DNA of 64,000 bases from Peribacillus simplex (GTDB lineage: Bacteria > Bacillota > Bacilli > Bacillales > DSM-1321): assembly GCF_001578185.1 (NCBI RefSeq), contig NZ_CP011008.1, forward strand, positions 2,446,001 to 2,510,000, read 5' to 3'. The notes under the pieces were generated by a model. It did no database searches and was not told the origin of the DNA. It was given only the letters and a program-made list of their open reading frames with translations. Position numbers and translations under genes: made by a program. Positions 52,836 to 62,247 of this stretch are shown here, piece after piece. Each line of letters opens with the position of its first letter. Position 1 is the first letter of the stretch.

Positions 52836-54488
52836 ATGGACAACAAAAGAAAAGGAAGTGGTGAGTGTTTGAAGGCTGATATCGTATTCATAAACGGCGA
52901 GGTCATAACAGTTGATCAAAAAAATTCAATCGCAGAAGCCTTGGCAGTTAAAGGAAATCGCATCTCGGCAGTCGGAACGAATCAGGAAATGAAGTTTTTT
53001 ATCGGAGAAGAAACAAATGTGATTGACTTGCAGGGAAAGTCATTACTGCCTGGGTTTATAGATTCTCATATTCACCTTATATTGTACGGTGTCAACCAGT
53101 TGGCAGTAAGTTGTAAAGCTGAACATATAGAATCTGTAAAAGATTTGTTAATCGATCTGAAGAAGAAAGCTTCGACAATCCCTAAAGGTGAATGGATCCG
53201 CGCCTGGGGCTTCAATGAAACCGCTATGAAAGAAAAACGGTATCCAACAATTACAGAGTTGGATGCCATTTCAACAGACCATCCCATTATGGTAACCCGT
53301 ACATGCAGCCATATAAGTGTTGTGAACAGCCGGGCGTTAGAACTTGCCCGAATTGATGAAAACTCAGAGAATCCAAAAGGCGGGATTATTGAAAAGGATA
53401 AGGCAGGGAGGAATACAGGCAAACTAATTGAAACAGCAAATATGATAATGGCCGACATTGCAAGCTATTCAGAAAGTGAACTGTTGAAAGCAGTGAAAAT
53501 TGCATCGGAGCATTTCATTGCCGCAGGCATAACTAGCATTCATGAAGCTGGTGCTTATGGTCCTGAAAGTTTCCGTTTAATGCAGCAAGCCATTAAAAGT
53601 AAGGATATACGTGTCCGCATCTATGCGATGGTAGGTTCATTGAATAATTCGCATGAATTTGTAAACAAAGTGGTATCTTCTGGAATCGTAACCGGAACTG
53701 GGGACGAAAGATTTAAAATTGGACCGGCTAAATTGTTTACGGATGGCAGCAGCACCGGTCCGACAATAGCTACCCGTGAGCCCTATTCGAGTGATCCTGG
53801 CAATTTTGGCATTCTTTATTATAAAGAAGAAGAAATCTATCAAGTATTAGGTCAGGCACATAAAAAAGGCTATCAGATCACAGTACACGCCCAAGGTGAC
53901 AGGGCGATAGAGATGTATTTAAATTGTGTGGAAAAGGCTTTGAATGAAACTCCAAGAAAAGATCATAGACATAGGATTGAGCATGCTGGAATATCTGCGC
54001 CAGATTTACAACAGAGGATGAAAGAACTTGGAATCATCCCAATCCCCACCCCCCCATTTCCTTATGAATTCGGTGATATATATATCGAACACTACGGTAA
54101 TAGGGTCAACCGCATGTACGCCGCCCGTGATTATATTGATAATGGCATCTTGGCCGCAGGTGGATCTGATGCTCCCATTACTGATCACGACCCTTTATTA
54201 GGCATACATGTTGCAGTTAATAGAAGAAGCAGGTCCGGTATGAAGATAGGTACGGTTCAATCGATTAGCGTAATGGAAGCCATTAAACTATACACATGGA
54301 ATGGCGCCTTTGCGAGTTTCGATGAGGATGTCAAAGGCAGCATAGAGGTAGGGAAGCTAGCCGATCTAGTAGTATTGAATGATAGTATATTGAAAGTAGA
54401 TCCTCAAAATATCAAGGATTTAAAAGTTGAATCAACGATTCTAAACGGAGAGATTCTCTATCATAGGGAAACATTGGTGGAAATATAA
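52836..54488 (+). CDS. YtcJ-like amidohydrolase
   Basis: 550 residues, amidohydrolase_3 type. The metal-binding motif DSHIHLILYGV, the central VHAQGDRAIEMYL, HRIEHAGI and GGSDAPITDHDPL are the expected ligands. Family members include N-substituted formamide deformylase and other exo-acting amide hydrolases. The start could be ATG 52836 (weak site) or TTG 52869, which has GGAAGTGGTGAG upstream and gives the usual family N-terminus ADIVFINGEVITVD. First gene of a five-gene amide catabolic cluster. Confidence 0.85.
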   Translation: MDNKRKGSGECLKADIVFINGEVITVDQKNSIAEALAVKGNRISAVGTNQEMKFFIGEETNVIDLQGKSLLPGFIDSHIHLILYGVNQLAVSCKAEHIESVKDLLIDLKKKASTIPKGEWIRAWGFNETAMKEKRYPTITELDAISTDHPIMVTRTCSHISVVNSRALELARIDENSENPKGGIIEKDKAGRNTGKLIETANMIMADIASYSESELLKAVKIASEHFIAAGITSIHEAGAYGPESFRLMQQAIKSKDIRVRIYAMVGSLNNSHEFVNKVVSSGIVTGTGDERFKIGPAKLFTDGSSTGPTIATREPYSSDPGNFGILYYKEEEIYQVLGQAHKKGYQITVHAQGDRAIEMYLNCVEKALNETPRKDHRHRIEHAGISAPDLQQRMKELGIIPIPTPPFPYEFGDIYIEHYGNRVNRMYAARDYIDNGILAAGGSDAPITDHDPLLGIHVAVNRRSRSGMKIGTVQSISVMEAIKLYTWNGAFASFDEDVKGSIEVGKLADLVVLNDSILKVDPQNIKDLKVESTILNGEILYHRETLVEI

Positions 54489-54590
54489 TCTATAGGAACT
54501 ATTAAACGACAAAGACCTTAAACTTCAATTTTGTTGCTTAAGCCAACCTATGTAGAATTTAGCAGGTTATCTAAAAGGGGGATATTCATT

Positions 54591-55823
54591 ATGAAAAAGC
54601 AAAAATTATTAATTAATGGTGAGAGACTGAGTCATACGCTCGAGAAATTTGCCGATTTTGGACGGACAGAAAACAACGGAGTCACACGGTTATCCCTGTC
54701 CGAGGAAGATCGATTAGTCCGTGATTACTTTTGCTCTTGTTGTAAAGAATTGGGGATGACCATTAAGGTTGATGACATGGGGAATATTTACGCTACTTTA
54801 ACGGGACTTGAAGACAAACCGCCAATTGTTTTGGGATCACATATGGATACCGTGAAAAAAGGCGGGCGGTTTGATGGTATCTTGGGTGTAGCTGCCGGCT
54901 TGGAAGTCGTGCGGACGCTGGTGGAAAATAATATCCAGCCTAAAATTCCGGTAATGATCGTCAATTTTACGAACGAAGAAGGAGCCAGATTCGAACCTTC
55001 CATGATGTCATCGGGAGTTCTATCAGGTAAATTCGAGAAATCCATCATGCTGCAAAAGACAGATAGTGAAGGAACCACTTTCGAAAGTGCCTTAAATGCC
55101 ATTGGATACGCAGGAAATGAAGAGTCCCGTTTAAAAGAAGCGACTGCATTTCTAGAATTGCATATTGAACAAGGGCCCATTCTTGAACGTGAATCGTTAA
55201 CGATCGGTGTCGTTGAATGTGTCCTTGGAATGGTGTGCTATGAAATAGAAGTTACTGGAGAATCCGATCATGCGGGAACCACCCCGATGATTATGAGAAA
55301 GGATGCTTTCTTCACTGCGAATAGCTTGATTATGGAGGCTCGTCAGAAATTAGGCATGCTTGATGACGATTTGGTTTTTACGATTGGAAGGGTAAATGTG
55401 TTTCCTAATATCCATACGGTTATCCCTAATAAAGTAGTTTTTTCGCTAGAAGCAAGGCATAAGGATTTCAAGGTCATCGAAAAGGTGGAGGAAGTCATTG
55501 AAGGCCTTACCACCACAGGTATAGAAGGAGGCTGTGACATTCAAGTGAAAAAATTATGGGACAGGGATACCGTTTGGTTCGATAAATCAATTTGCAATTT
55601 GCTTGAACTATCGACCAATTCATTAGGTCTACCATATAAAAGAATGGTAAGCGGTGCTGGACATGATGCTCAGTTTATAGCTAGTTTTATACCGACTGCC
55701 ATGGTTTTCGTACCAAGCATCAAAGGTAAAAGTCATTGTGAAGAGGAACTTACTACTTGGGAGGATTGTGAAAAAGGCGTCAATGTAATATTGGAAACGG
55801 TCCTTGCCATACAGTCCAATTAA
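54591..55823 (+). CDS. M20-family Zn-dependent hydrolase (N-carbamoyl-L-amino acid hydrolase / allantoate amidohydrolase type)
   Basis: 410 residues. Metal and catalytic motifs: LGSHMDTVKKGGRFDG, NFTNEEGARF, ELHIEQGPILE, and the dimerisation region ITGESDHAGTTPM-like segment ending in RKDAF, with the last ligand in KSHCEEE. These enzymes cleave N-carbamoyl amino acids, allantoate or ureidopropionate. ATG 54591 follows AGGGGG; an upstream extension to 54531 is unlikely. Second step enzyme of the cluster by inference. Confidence 0.85.
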   Translation: MKKQKLLINGERLSHTLEKFADFGRTENNGVTRLSLSEEDRLVRDYFCSCCKELGMTIKVDDMGNIYATLTGLEDKPPIVLGSHMDTVKKGGRFDGILGVAAGLEVVRTLVENNIQPKIPVMIVNFTNEEGARFEPSMMSSGVLSGKFEKSIMLQKTDSEGTTFESALNAIGYAGNEESRLKEATAFLELHIEQGPILERESLTIGVVECVLGMVCYEIEVTGESDHAGTTPMIMRKDAFFTANSLIMEARQKLGMLDDDLVFTIGRVNVFPNIHTVIPNKVVFSLEARHKDFKVIEKVEEVIEGLTTTGIEGGCDIQVKKLWDRDTVWFDKSICNLLELSTNSLGLPYKRMVSGAGHDAQFIASFIPTAMVFVPSIKGKSHCEEELTTWEDCEKGVNVILETVLAIQSN

Positions 55824-55956
55824 GGCGAATATATGTTTTGTTGAAAGAAGGAAATGTCCGTAACTAACGTTTATGATCAAACCATCAGTTTTGTATGTAA
55901 GTCGACTTGACTGATGGTGATTCCATGTTAAGAACCTAACAAGGGGAGGGTATAAT

Positions 55957-56157
55957 TTGAATGCTATTAAGCTATTGCTTTTTGTTCCATTCTTAGGGTT
56001 CTTGGGGTTATTGCCCTATGCAAATAAAATAGAACCGTACATATTGGGAATGCCTTTTTTGTTATTTTGGGTTGCATTTTGGATGGTGATGGCTTCAGTA
56101 ATTTTAATGATTGTCTATAAGTTCGATCCTGATAATAAAGGGAGTGATCCTGAATGA
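55957..56157 (+). CDS. DUF3311 small membrane protein (symporter partner)
   Basis: 66 residues with two transmembrane helices (LLLFVPFLGFLGLLPYAN and MPFLLFWVAFWMVMASVILMIVY). DUF3311 proteins are encoded directly before sodium:solute symporters, as here: its stop codon overlaps the ATG of the symporter at 56154. TTG start after AGGGGAGGG. It probably assists or stabilises the transporter. Confidence 0.8.
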   Translation: MNAIKLLLFVPFLGFLGLLPYANKIEPYILGMPFLLFWVAFWMVMASVILMIVYKFDPDNKGSDPE

Positions 56158-57638
56158 ATATCTCATTACTCATCATTTCCATCTTCTTGGTGCTCGCACT
56201 TTATTTAGGGATCAAAGCAAGAAAAGGGAAGGATATGGATATGGAGCAATTTGCCGTAGGGGGCAGGGGCTTCGGTACGTTCTTCATTTTTCTGCTGATA
56301 GCAGGTGAAATTTATACAACTTTCACATTTCTGGGCGGAAGTGGGTGGGCTTACTCAAAAGGCGCGGCTGCTTATTATGTTCCCGCCTATATATTCTTAG
56401 CCTACGTCCTATCGTATTGGCTTGTTCCTAAAATATGGAGATACTCCAAACGCCATTCCATTATCTCTCAGCCGGAGTATTTTGCATCTAAATACAAGAG
56501 CCGATCAATGGGGATGATCGTGGCCGTATTGGGAAGCCTAGCTCTCGTTCCGTACATAGTCATACAGCTAAAAGGATTAGGCATCATTGTTTCAGAAGCA
56601 TCTTATGGAGCGATTTCACCAGTTGCTGCAAGTGTTATCGGTGCTGTAGTCGTAACTACTTATGTAATGATTTCAGGCATTCATGGGTCAGCATGGACTG
56701 CGATACTAAAAGATTTCATGATTTTGGTTGTCGTTATCTTTTTGGGGATTTACATCCCATTTCATTACTTCGGGGGCATACAGCCAATGTTCGAGACAGT
56801 CCAAGCGGCAAAACCGGAAATGTTAGTTTTGGCGGATCACGGATTGAGTCAGTCCTGGTTTGTGTCCACCGTTTTGCTGAATGCACTGGGATTTTATTTA
56901 CTGCCACAAACTTTCATGGTTGTTTTATCGTCGAATGGTGAAAGAACCCTTCGCAAAAATGCCATTGCTCTACCCTTATACACACTGTTACTGCTTTTCG
57001 TCTTTTTCATAGGATATGCAGCTATCATGGAAATCCCGGGCTTACAAGGAGCAGATGGAGATCTATCACTGTTAAGGCTGGCGATTCAAACATTCGATCC
57101 ATGGGTGATAGGGTTTATCGGAGCTGCAGGTTTATTGACTGCCCTTGTACCGGCTTCAGTCATGCTAATGGCTGCATCGGTAGGTCTGACAAATAGCTTT
57201 TTCAAAGTTCTCGTACCTTCTGCGAGTGAAACACATCAATTGATCGTCTCAAGATTAATTATTATTGGTATCTCAATAATCGCTTTAATTGTTACGGTAA
57301 CAGGCGGCGAGGCTTTGGCCATCTTGAATATCATGTCATATAGTTTAATAACCCAACTGGCACCGGCCTTGTTTTGCAGTTTACCAAAAAATAATATAAT
57401 TAATAAGTATGGTGCGATGACAGGAATCTTGGCAGGCGTCCTAATCGTTTTATATGCGACAATTGCAGATGTTAAGGTTGCAACATTCCTGCCGGGTATA
57501 CCTCAAGTAATTAATGATATCAGTACAGGTGTCATAGCTTTGTTAATTAATATACTAGTAACGTTCATTGTAAGTGCACTGACTAAACATATCGCTATGC
57601 AAGAGAATGAAATGAATGATTTGAATAAAATATCCTGA
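56154..57638 (+). CDS. Sodium:solute symporter (SSS family)
   Basis: 494 residues, about 13 transmembrane helices. FAVGGRGFGTFFIFLLIAGEIYTTFTFLGGSGWAYSKG and RYSKRHSIISQPEYFASKYKSR are SSS signatures. It couples substrate uptake to the sodium gradient. Being between amide and ureido hydrolases, it probably imports the compound they degrade. Translationally coupled to the DUF3311 gene by a four-base overlap. Confidence 0.9.
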   Translation: MNISLLIISIFLVLALYLGIKARKGKDMDMEQFAVGGRGFGTFFIFLLIAGEIYTTFTFLGGSGWAYSKGAAAYYVPAYIFLAYVLSYWLVPKIWRYSKRHSIISQPEYFASKYKSRSMGMIVAVLGSLALVPYIVIQLKGLGIIVSEASYGAISPVAASVIGAVVVTTYVMISGIHGSAWTAILKDFMILVVVIFLGIYIPFHYFGGIQPMFETVQAAKPEMLVLADHGLSQSWFVSTVLLNALGFYLLPQTFMVVLSSNGERTLRKNAIALPLYTLLLLFVFFIGYAAIMEIPGLQGADGDLSLLRLAIQTFDPWVIGFIGAAGLLTALVPASVMLMAASVGLTNSFFKVLVPSASETHQLIVSRLIIIGISIIALIVTVTGGEALAILNIMSYSLITQLAPALFCSLPKNNIINKYGAMTGILAGVLIVLYATIADVKVATFLPGIPQVINDISTGVIALLINILVTFIVSALTKHIAMQENEMNDLNKIS

Positions 57639-57711
57639 TTGCGTTTAATCAAGTTTTCCATGGGGATTACTGACAGGATGAACTGGTAGGGCATGATTTG
57701 GGAGGGATTTT

Positions 57712-58578
57712 GTGAAAATTAATATAACGGCTTGCCAATTCCGTGTAGAAAATGTGTCAACTTTCAATGAATTTCAGAAACAGGTGGAAGAATTGATCAA
57801 TCAAGTTCCCGAAGACTCGGATTATATCATTTTTCCTGAATTGTTAACTATCGGGTTATCTGCGACCTTTGGAATACAGGATGCTTCATCCGTTATGAGG
57901 ATTGATGAATATACCAATCAATATAAAGAACTTTTCAGGTCAATTTCAAGAAAAAGAAAGCAGATCATTATTGCGGGCACGCATCTGGAACGCCGCGATA
58001 ATGAATACTTCAATATTGCATACATTTTTGATAGAAACGGATCATACGTTGAGCATAAAAAAACTCATATCTTTCCTGCTGAAGCAAATTGGTGTACCTC
58101 TGAAGGCGATAATCTGGAGGTTTATTCCATTGGTCCGGTTAAGATTGGAATAGCAATATGTTATGAAGCGGAGATACCTGAAATTTCAAGAATATTATCA
58201 GTGAACGGGGCCGACATCATTTTTTGTCCATCATACACGTTTACAGAGGCTGGCTTTTGGCGAGTTCGCCATTGTGCACATGCACGTGGAATCGAGAATC
58301 AGGTATATTTTGTTCATTGCCCCACAGTTGGTGAACCAGGGGCACCCCTGCCGGACGGATACGGTCGTGCCAGTATACTTAGCCCCTGTGACAGTGCTTG
58401 GCCAGCAAATGGTATAGTAGTTGAGGCTGAAATGAATGAACATACCATTATTACCGGTACGGTCGATATGGACGAACTTTATGAGAATCGAAAAAGTGGT
58501 GCAGCAACCACTTTCAATGATCGTAATCGCAGAAAAGATATGTATGCGAAGTATGTGCCTTATGAGAAGCTGTATTAA
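57712..58578 (+). CDS. Carbon-nitrogen hydrolase (nitrilase superfamily amidase)
   Basis: 288 residues. The Glu-Lys-Cys triad is visible: IIFPELLTIG (Glu), EHKKTHIFP (Lys) and IGIAICYEAEIPE (Cys in place of the usual C-x-D/E context). It is a nitrilase-superfamily amidase or N-carbamoylase. GTG 57712 follows GGGAGGG. Last gene of the cluster; a terminator follows at 58626-58664. It would release ammonia from an amide product of the upstream enzymes. Confidence 0.85.
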   Translation: MKINITACQFRVENVSTFNEFQKQVEELINQVPEDSDYIIFPELLTIGLSATFGIQDASSVMRIDEYTNQYKELFRSISRKRKQIIIAGTHLERRDNEYFNIAYIFDRNGSYVEHKKTHIFPAEANWCTSEGDNLEVYSIGPVKIGIAICYEAEIPEISRILSVNGADIIFCPSYTFTEAGFWRVRHCAHARGIENQVYFVHCPTVGEPGAPLPDGYGRASILSPCDSAWPANGIVVEAEMNEHTIITGTVDMDELYENRKSGAATTFNDRNRRKDMYAKYVPYEKLY

Positions 58579-58625
58579 TCGGTTGGAAAAGACTTATTAA
58601 TACAATAGTTTCTCAGTTTGTAGGC

Positions 58626-58664
58626 AAAAGGGGTTTGGAATTAAAACATCCCGAACCCCTTTTT
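58626..58664 (+). terminator. Intrinsic terminator of the amide cluster
   Basis: AAAAGGGGTT / AACCCCTTTTT. Confidence 0.8.
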
Positions 58665-58723
58665 GAAATTCCCTTTGCATTTTCCTCAATATTAAGGAAT
58701 TGGGTCTCTACGAGCCCACTATG

Positions 58724-59290
58724 TTAGACCATTTTTGGACCTTGCCATGTCCAATTGGCCATCTTCTTTACATTCATGGCAGCGAAAGTGAGCATCGCCT
58801 GCTAGACAATTTTTAAATCACCTTAAAGTAGTCCAACGCATGCCATGCTTTTCTTTTGCATCTGCGAAAATACGCTCAATCGTTTCTTTACGTTTCGGAT
58901 AGATAGGTTTTACATCTCGATGGTGACGCAGATAATCTGTTTCTTCCATATAATCTTGCCAAATATGACGTGTCACTACTTTTTGATGGTCTTTACTTTC
59001 GGTACACTTTGATAAAAATGGACATGCCATACAAATGGGTTTTGGTGATTTGTACTCACGAAAGCCCTCTTTATTCGTTGTTGTACTTTAAAAACGGTCT
59101 AGATTTATTTCTTCTTGAAGTCGTCCTTGTTACGCGCTTGTTTCCTTGCGAACGATTTTCTTTTCAAATTTCCGCTTATTCGCACTGGCTTTCACATGTG
59201 TGGAATCAACAAATACGTGTTCTGCATAATGGGTCAATTCGTCTTAACCGAAAGCCATTACTCGTGAAGTCAGCGCTTTTCTATTTCATT
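58724..59290 (-). pseudogene. IS1182-type transposase remnant
   Basis: Minus strand: a frame from 59030 reads MACPFLSKCTESKDHQKVVTRH and ETIERIFADAKEKHGMRWTTLR, the C-terminal DDE region of IS1182 transposases. After a shift, MLTFAAMNVKKMANWTWQ forms the end at 58724. Upstream (59031-59290) short pieces such as EHVFVDSTHVKASANKRKFE can be read in other frames. Several frameshifts and stops; no inverted repeats recognised. It lies between two intact catabolic operons. Confidence 0.75.
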
Positions 59291-59447
59291 GCCGGAGGAA
59301 TCGAGAATTAACTTAATATACGAAATATATTGTCAAATGCATATTGCATATAATAGAATATATGTAACCATTTCATATTGTAATAATATAGATAGACACC
59401 CTATTTATACCTGTTACGATGTCTGTAATGGCAGGAGGCACAAAAGT

Positions 59448-59765
59448 ATGTTTCATCAGAATACAGTATATATAGTCGGCGAATCGAAGGCAGCTTCTAA
59501 TAACCCTATTACACAGCAATTCAACTGCTTTTTTATCGGGTTCGTCATTGATAGTGATACACATGAAATAGTGGATGTGGAATGCTCGACAACGATATCG
59601 CTTACATCAAGGTTCATTCAATCCATGTTAGTGGGCAAATCCATTCTTCGACCCGATGAATTGGAGAAAGAAATTGAGAAACGTTACTTTGGGTCATCTC
59701 AGAAAGCACTGGCCGTCGCTCTAAGAAATGCGAGCATTAAATATCATCAACTTTATAAGTTATAG
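59448..59765 (+). CDS. DUF3870-family protein
   Basis: 105 residues: VYIVGESKAASNNPITQQFNCFFIGFVIDSDTHEIVDVECSTTISLTSRFIQSMLVGKSI and YFGSSQKALAVALRNASIKYHQLYK fit DUF3870, small proteins found next to catabolic and transport genes. The function is unknown. ATG 59448 follows AGGAGG; a longer ORF running back into the transposon remnant is rejected. Ends at a strong terminator (59792-59842), so the downstream genes need their own promoter. Confidence 0.8.
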   Translation: MFHQNTVYIVGESKAASNNPITQQFNCFFIGFVIDSDTHEIVDVECSTTISLTSRFIQSMLVGKSILRPDELEKEIEKRYFGSSQKALAVALRNASIKYHQLYKL

Positions 59766-59791
59766 CTGCTTCATTTGTTATTCGCAATTGA

Positions 59792-59842
59792 AATCCAGCT
59801 GTTAAAGAGTGTGTAGGCGCTCTTTGGCAGCTGGATTTTTTT
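59792..59842 (+). terminator. Intrinsic terminator
   Basis: AATCCAGCTG / CAGCTGGATT with an inner AGAG/CTCT stem and seven T. Confidence 0.9.
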
Positions 59843-59963
59843 ATGTAGGGCTTCGTTAGGCTTCACTGTCGAATTTGATTTCTTCTGCTTATTGTCTTTT
59901 TACCGAAGATGAAAATGACATTTTAGTTTAACAGAATCCCTTAAATATAAGGAGGTATGGGAA

Positions 59964-61124
59964 ATGATTCAAGATGGTGTGATGTTTGTCTGTTTTTTAT
60001 TGGCATTTACTGCCGTGATTGCGGTAGCGGAAAAAAAGATAGGAGGAAAGTTCTTCAAGTATGTTCCTGGTATTGTCCTTATTTATATTGGAGCTGCTCT
60101 GATGAAAACATTTGGGGTATTTTCAGATAGTGAATCAGTCGAAAGTGCATATAGCACCATACGTGGCCTCCTGCTGCCCGCCATGTTGATGCTCATGCTT
60201 TTGCAATGCGATATGCGAAAAATAATCAGACTTGGACCAAAGATGCTTTTAACTTTTTTTGCCGCTTCATTCAGTATCATCGGCGGGTTCACTCTTACTT
60301 ACGTTTTAATGAATGGTTTTTATGCGGAAGGAACATGGAAGGCATTTTCTGCTTTAAGCGCAAGCTGGACTGGGGGATCTGCCAATATGGTGATCTTGCA
60401 AGGTATACTCGATGTACCTGAAAATATTTTTGGCTATGCGTTAATCATGGATACAATCAATTATTCCATTTGGGTCATGTTCTTGTTTTGGCTGGTGCCT
60501 CTTGCAGGAAAATTCAATATTTGGACTAAAGCGGATACATCTTTCATTGATCAAATGACATCCGAGCTTGAAGCAGGGGAAACCGCCAAGACGGAATTTG
60601 GGTTCGTGGAATTGATTGGTTTCTTGGCACTTGCTTTAATTGTATCAGCAGGGGCAACCAAAATTGGGGAAAGCCTGCCAGTACTGGGTGCCGCTGTGAA
60701 TGGAACGACTTGGACGATCATCATCGCTTCGACCGTAGGTTTAATTCTGGCAGTCACAAAGGTTGGACGTATTGCCGGTTCCATGGAAATTTCAAAAGTC
60801 ATGCTTTATATAGTCATTGGTTTAATTGCTTCCCATGCCGATTTTTCACAGCTGTTTCAAGCACCTGTGTATATTTTTTCCGGATTTATGATTCTATTCT
60901 TTCATGGATTGATCATGGTCATTTTGGCCAAAATCTTTAAGTTGGATCTATTTACAATGGGAGTTGCCTCATTGGCCAATATAGGGGGTGTGGCATCAGC
61001 CCCTATATTGGCTGGTGCATTCAACCGTGCGCTAATACCGGTCGGGATTTTGATGGCTGTACTCGGCAGTCTTCTGGGTACCTATTTTGGAATTCTAACA
61101 TCATATATACTCTCAAGCTTTTAA
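59964..61124 (+). CDS. DUF819-family membrane protein (YjcL-like)
   Basis: 386 residues, about ten transmembrane helices. IVLIYIGAALMKTFGVF, FSALSASWTGGSANMVILQGIL (Gly-rich re-entrant loop) and GVASLANIGGVASAPILAGAF with the C-terminal helices match DUF819, predicted carboxylate or peptide transporters related to YjcL. AAGGAGG precedes ATG 59964. It is followed 15 bp later by a YkfB-type epimerase, implying it moves murein dipeptides or related acids. Confidence 0.8.
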   Translation: MIQDGVMFVCFLLAFTAVIAVAEKKIGGKFFKYVPGIVLIYIGAALMKTFGVFSDSESVESAYSTIRGLLLPAMLMLMLLQCDMRKIIRLGPKMLLTFFAASFSIIGGFTLTYVLMNGFYAEGTWKAFSALSASWTGGSANMVILQGILDVPENIFGYALIMDTINYSIWVMFLFWLVPLAGKFNIWTKADTSFIDQMTSELEAGETAKTEFGFVELIGFLALALIVSAGATKIGESLPVLGAAVNGTTWTIIIASTVGLILAVTKVGRIAGSMEISKVMLYIVIGLIASHADFSQLFQAPVYIFSGFMILFFHGLIMVILAKIFKLDLFTMGVASLANIGGVASAPILAGAFNRALIPVGILMAVLGSLLGTYFGILTSYILSSF

Positions 61125-61139
61125 GGAAGGGTTGTTAAT

Positions 61140-62222
61140 ATGAAGATTGAAAGTTTACAAGTATCTGTGGAAACCTTGCCGCTTGTCAAGCCATTCAAAA
61201 CTGCATTACGTACAGCAATGGAAATTGAAAATATCATGGTTTCGGTGAAGTTGGAAGATGGAACGGAAGGTTTGGGGGCAGCGGCCCCTACGGTTGCCAT
61301 AACAGGTGATTCTGCAAATGGAATCATGACCATCATTGAAGAAGTGATCACGCCACATCTAATTGGCCGCCACATCGAGAATATCAACGCATTGTCTCAG
61401 CTAATCCAATTATCCTGTGCAGGAAACACAAGTGCAAAAGCTGCTGTTGAAATCGCCTTATATGACGCAGTCAGCAAACGATGGCGGCTCCCTTTATATC
61501 AATATCTGGGTGGTAAATCAAATGTCCTGAAAAATGATATGACAATCAGCGTTGATGAACCCGAAGTAATGGCAAAGGCGGCATTGTCCCTCATCGATTG
61601 CGGATTTTCAACAATGAAGATAAAGCTGGGGAAAGACTGGAAGAGTGACGTAGAGCGGGTTGCCTGCATTCGTGCTGCTGTTGGCGATCAAGTTATTATC
61701 AGGATTGACGCAAATCAAGGGTGGACAACAAAACAAGCAATTTCAATCATTCATGAACTCGAGGAAAGGAAGCTGAACGTTGATTTGGTGGAGCAACCCG
61801 TGCAAGCCCATGATATCGAAGGTTTAAAAGAAATAAAGAGGTGCGTCCAAGTGCCCATCATGGCCGATGAAAGTGTGTTTTCCCCTCGTGATGCCATGAG
61901 GCTCCTGAATGAACATGCTGTTGATTTCCTTAATATTAAATTAATGAAAACAGGAGGCATCCGACGCGCACTTCAAATCGCGGATTTGGCAGAAGCTGCC
62001 GGGGTGGAATGCATGATCGGCAGTATGATGGAATCATCCGTGAGCGTAGCAGCCGCGGCTCATCTAGCAACCGCCCATCCAAATATAACGAAGATTGATT
62101 TAGATGCACCATTATGGATTAAGGATGAACCTTTTGAGGGCATTCAATTTGCGAAAGATCAACTTCTCATTTCCGAGAAACCTGGACTAGGAGTCAAGAG
62201 GAAATCCTCATTTACTCAATAA
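61140..62222 (+). CDS. Dipeptide epimerase (L-Ala-D/L-Glu epimerase, YkfB-like)
   Basis: 360 residues, enolase superfamily (MLE subgroup). The catalytic Lys pair is in STMKIKLGK, the metal ligands Asp-Glu-Asp in IIRIDANQGW, DLVEQPV and IMADES, and the second Lys in FLNIKLMKTGG. SMMESSVSVAAAAHLA near the end carries the substrate-specificity region. It epimerises Ala-Glu dipeptides released from murein. Operon with DUF819 upstream and YkfC-type endopeptidase 26 bp downstream. Confidence 0.9.
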   Translation: MKIESLQVSVETLPLVKPFKTALRTAMEIENIMVSVKLEDGTEGLGAAAPTVAITGDSANGIMTIIEEVITPHLIGRHIENINALSQLIQLSCAGNTSAKAAVEIALYDAVSKRWRLPLYQYLGGKSNVLKNDMTISVDEPEVMAKAALSLIDCGFSTMKIKLGKDWKSDVERVACIRAAVGDQVIIRIDANQGWTTKQAISIIHELEERKLNVDLVEQPVQAHDIEGLKEIKRCVQVPIMADESVFSPRDAMRLLNEHAVDFLNIKLMKTGGIRRALQIADLAEAAGVECMIGSMMESSVSVAAAAHLATAHPNITKIDLDAPLWIKDEPFEGIQFAKDQLLISEKPGLGVKRKSSFTQ

Positions 62223-62247
62223 AAACTATTTCGAAAGGGTGATTATT

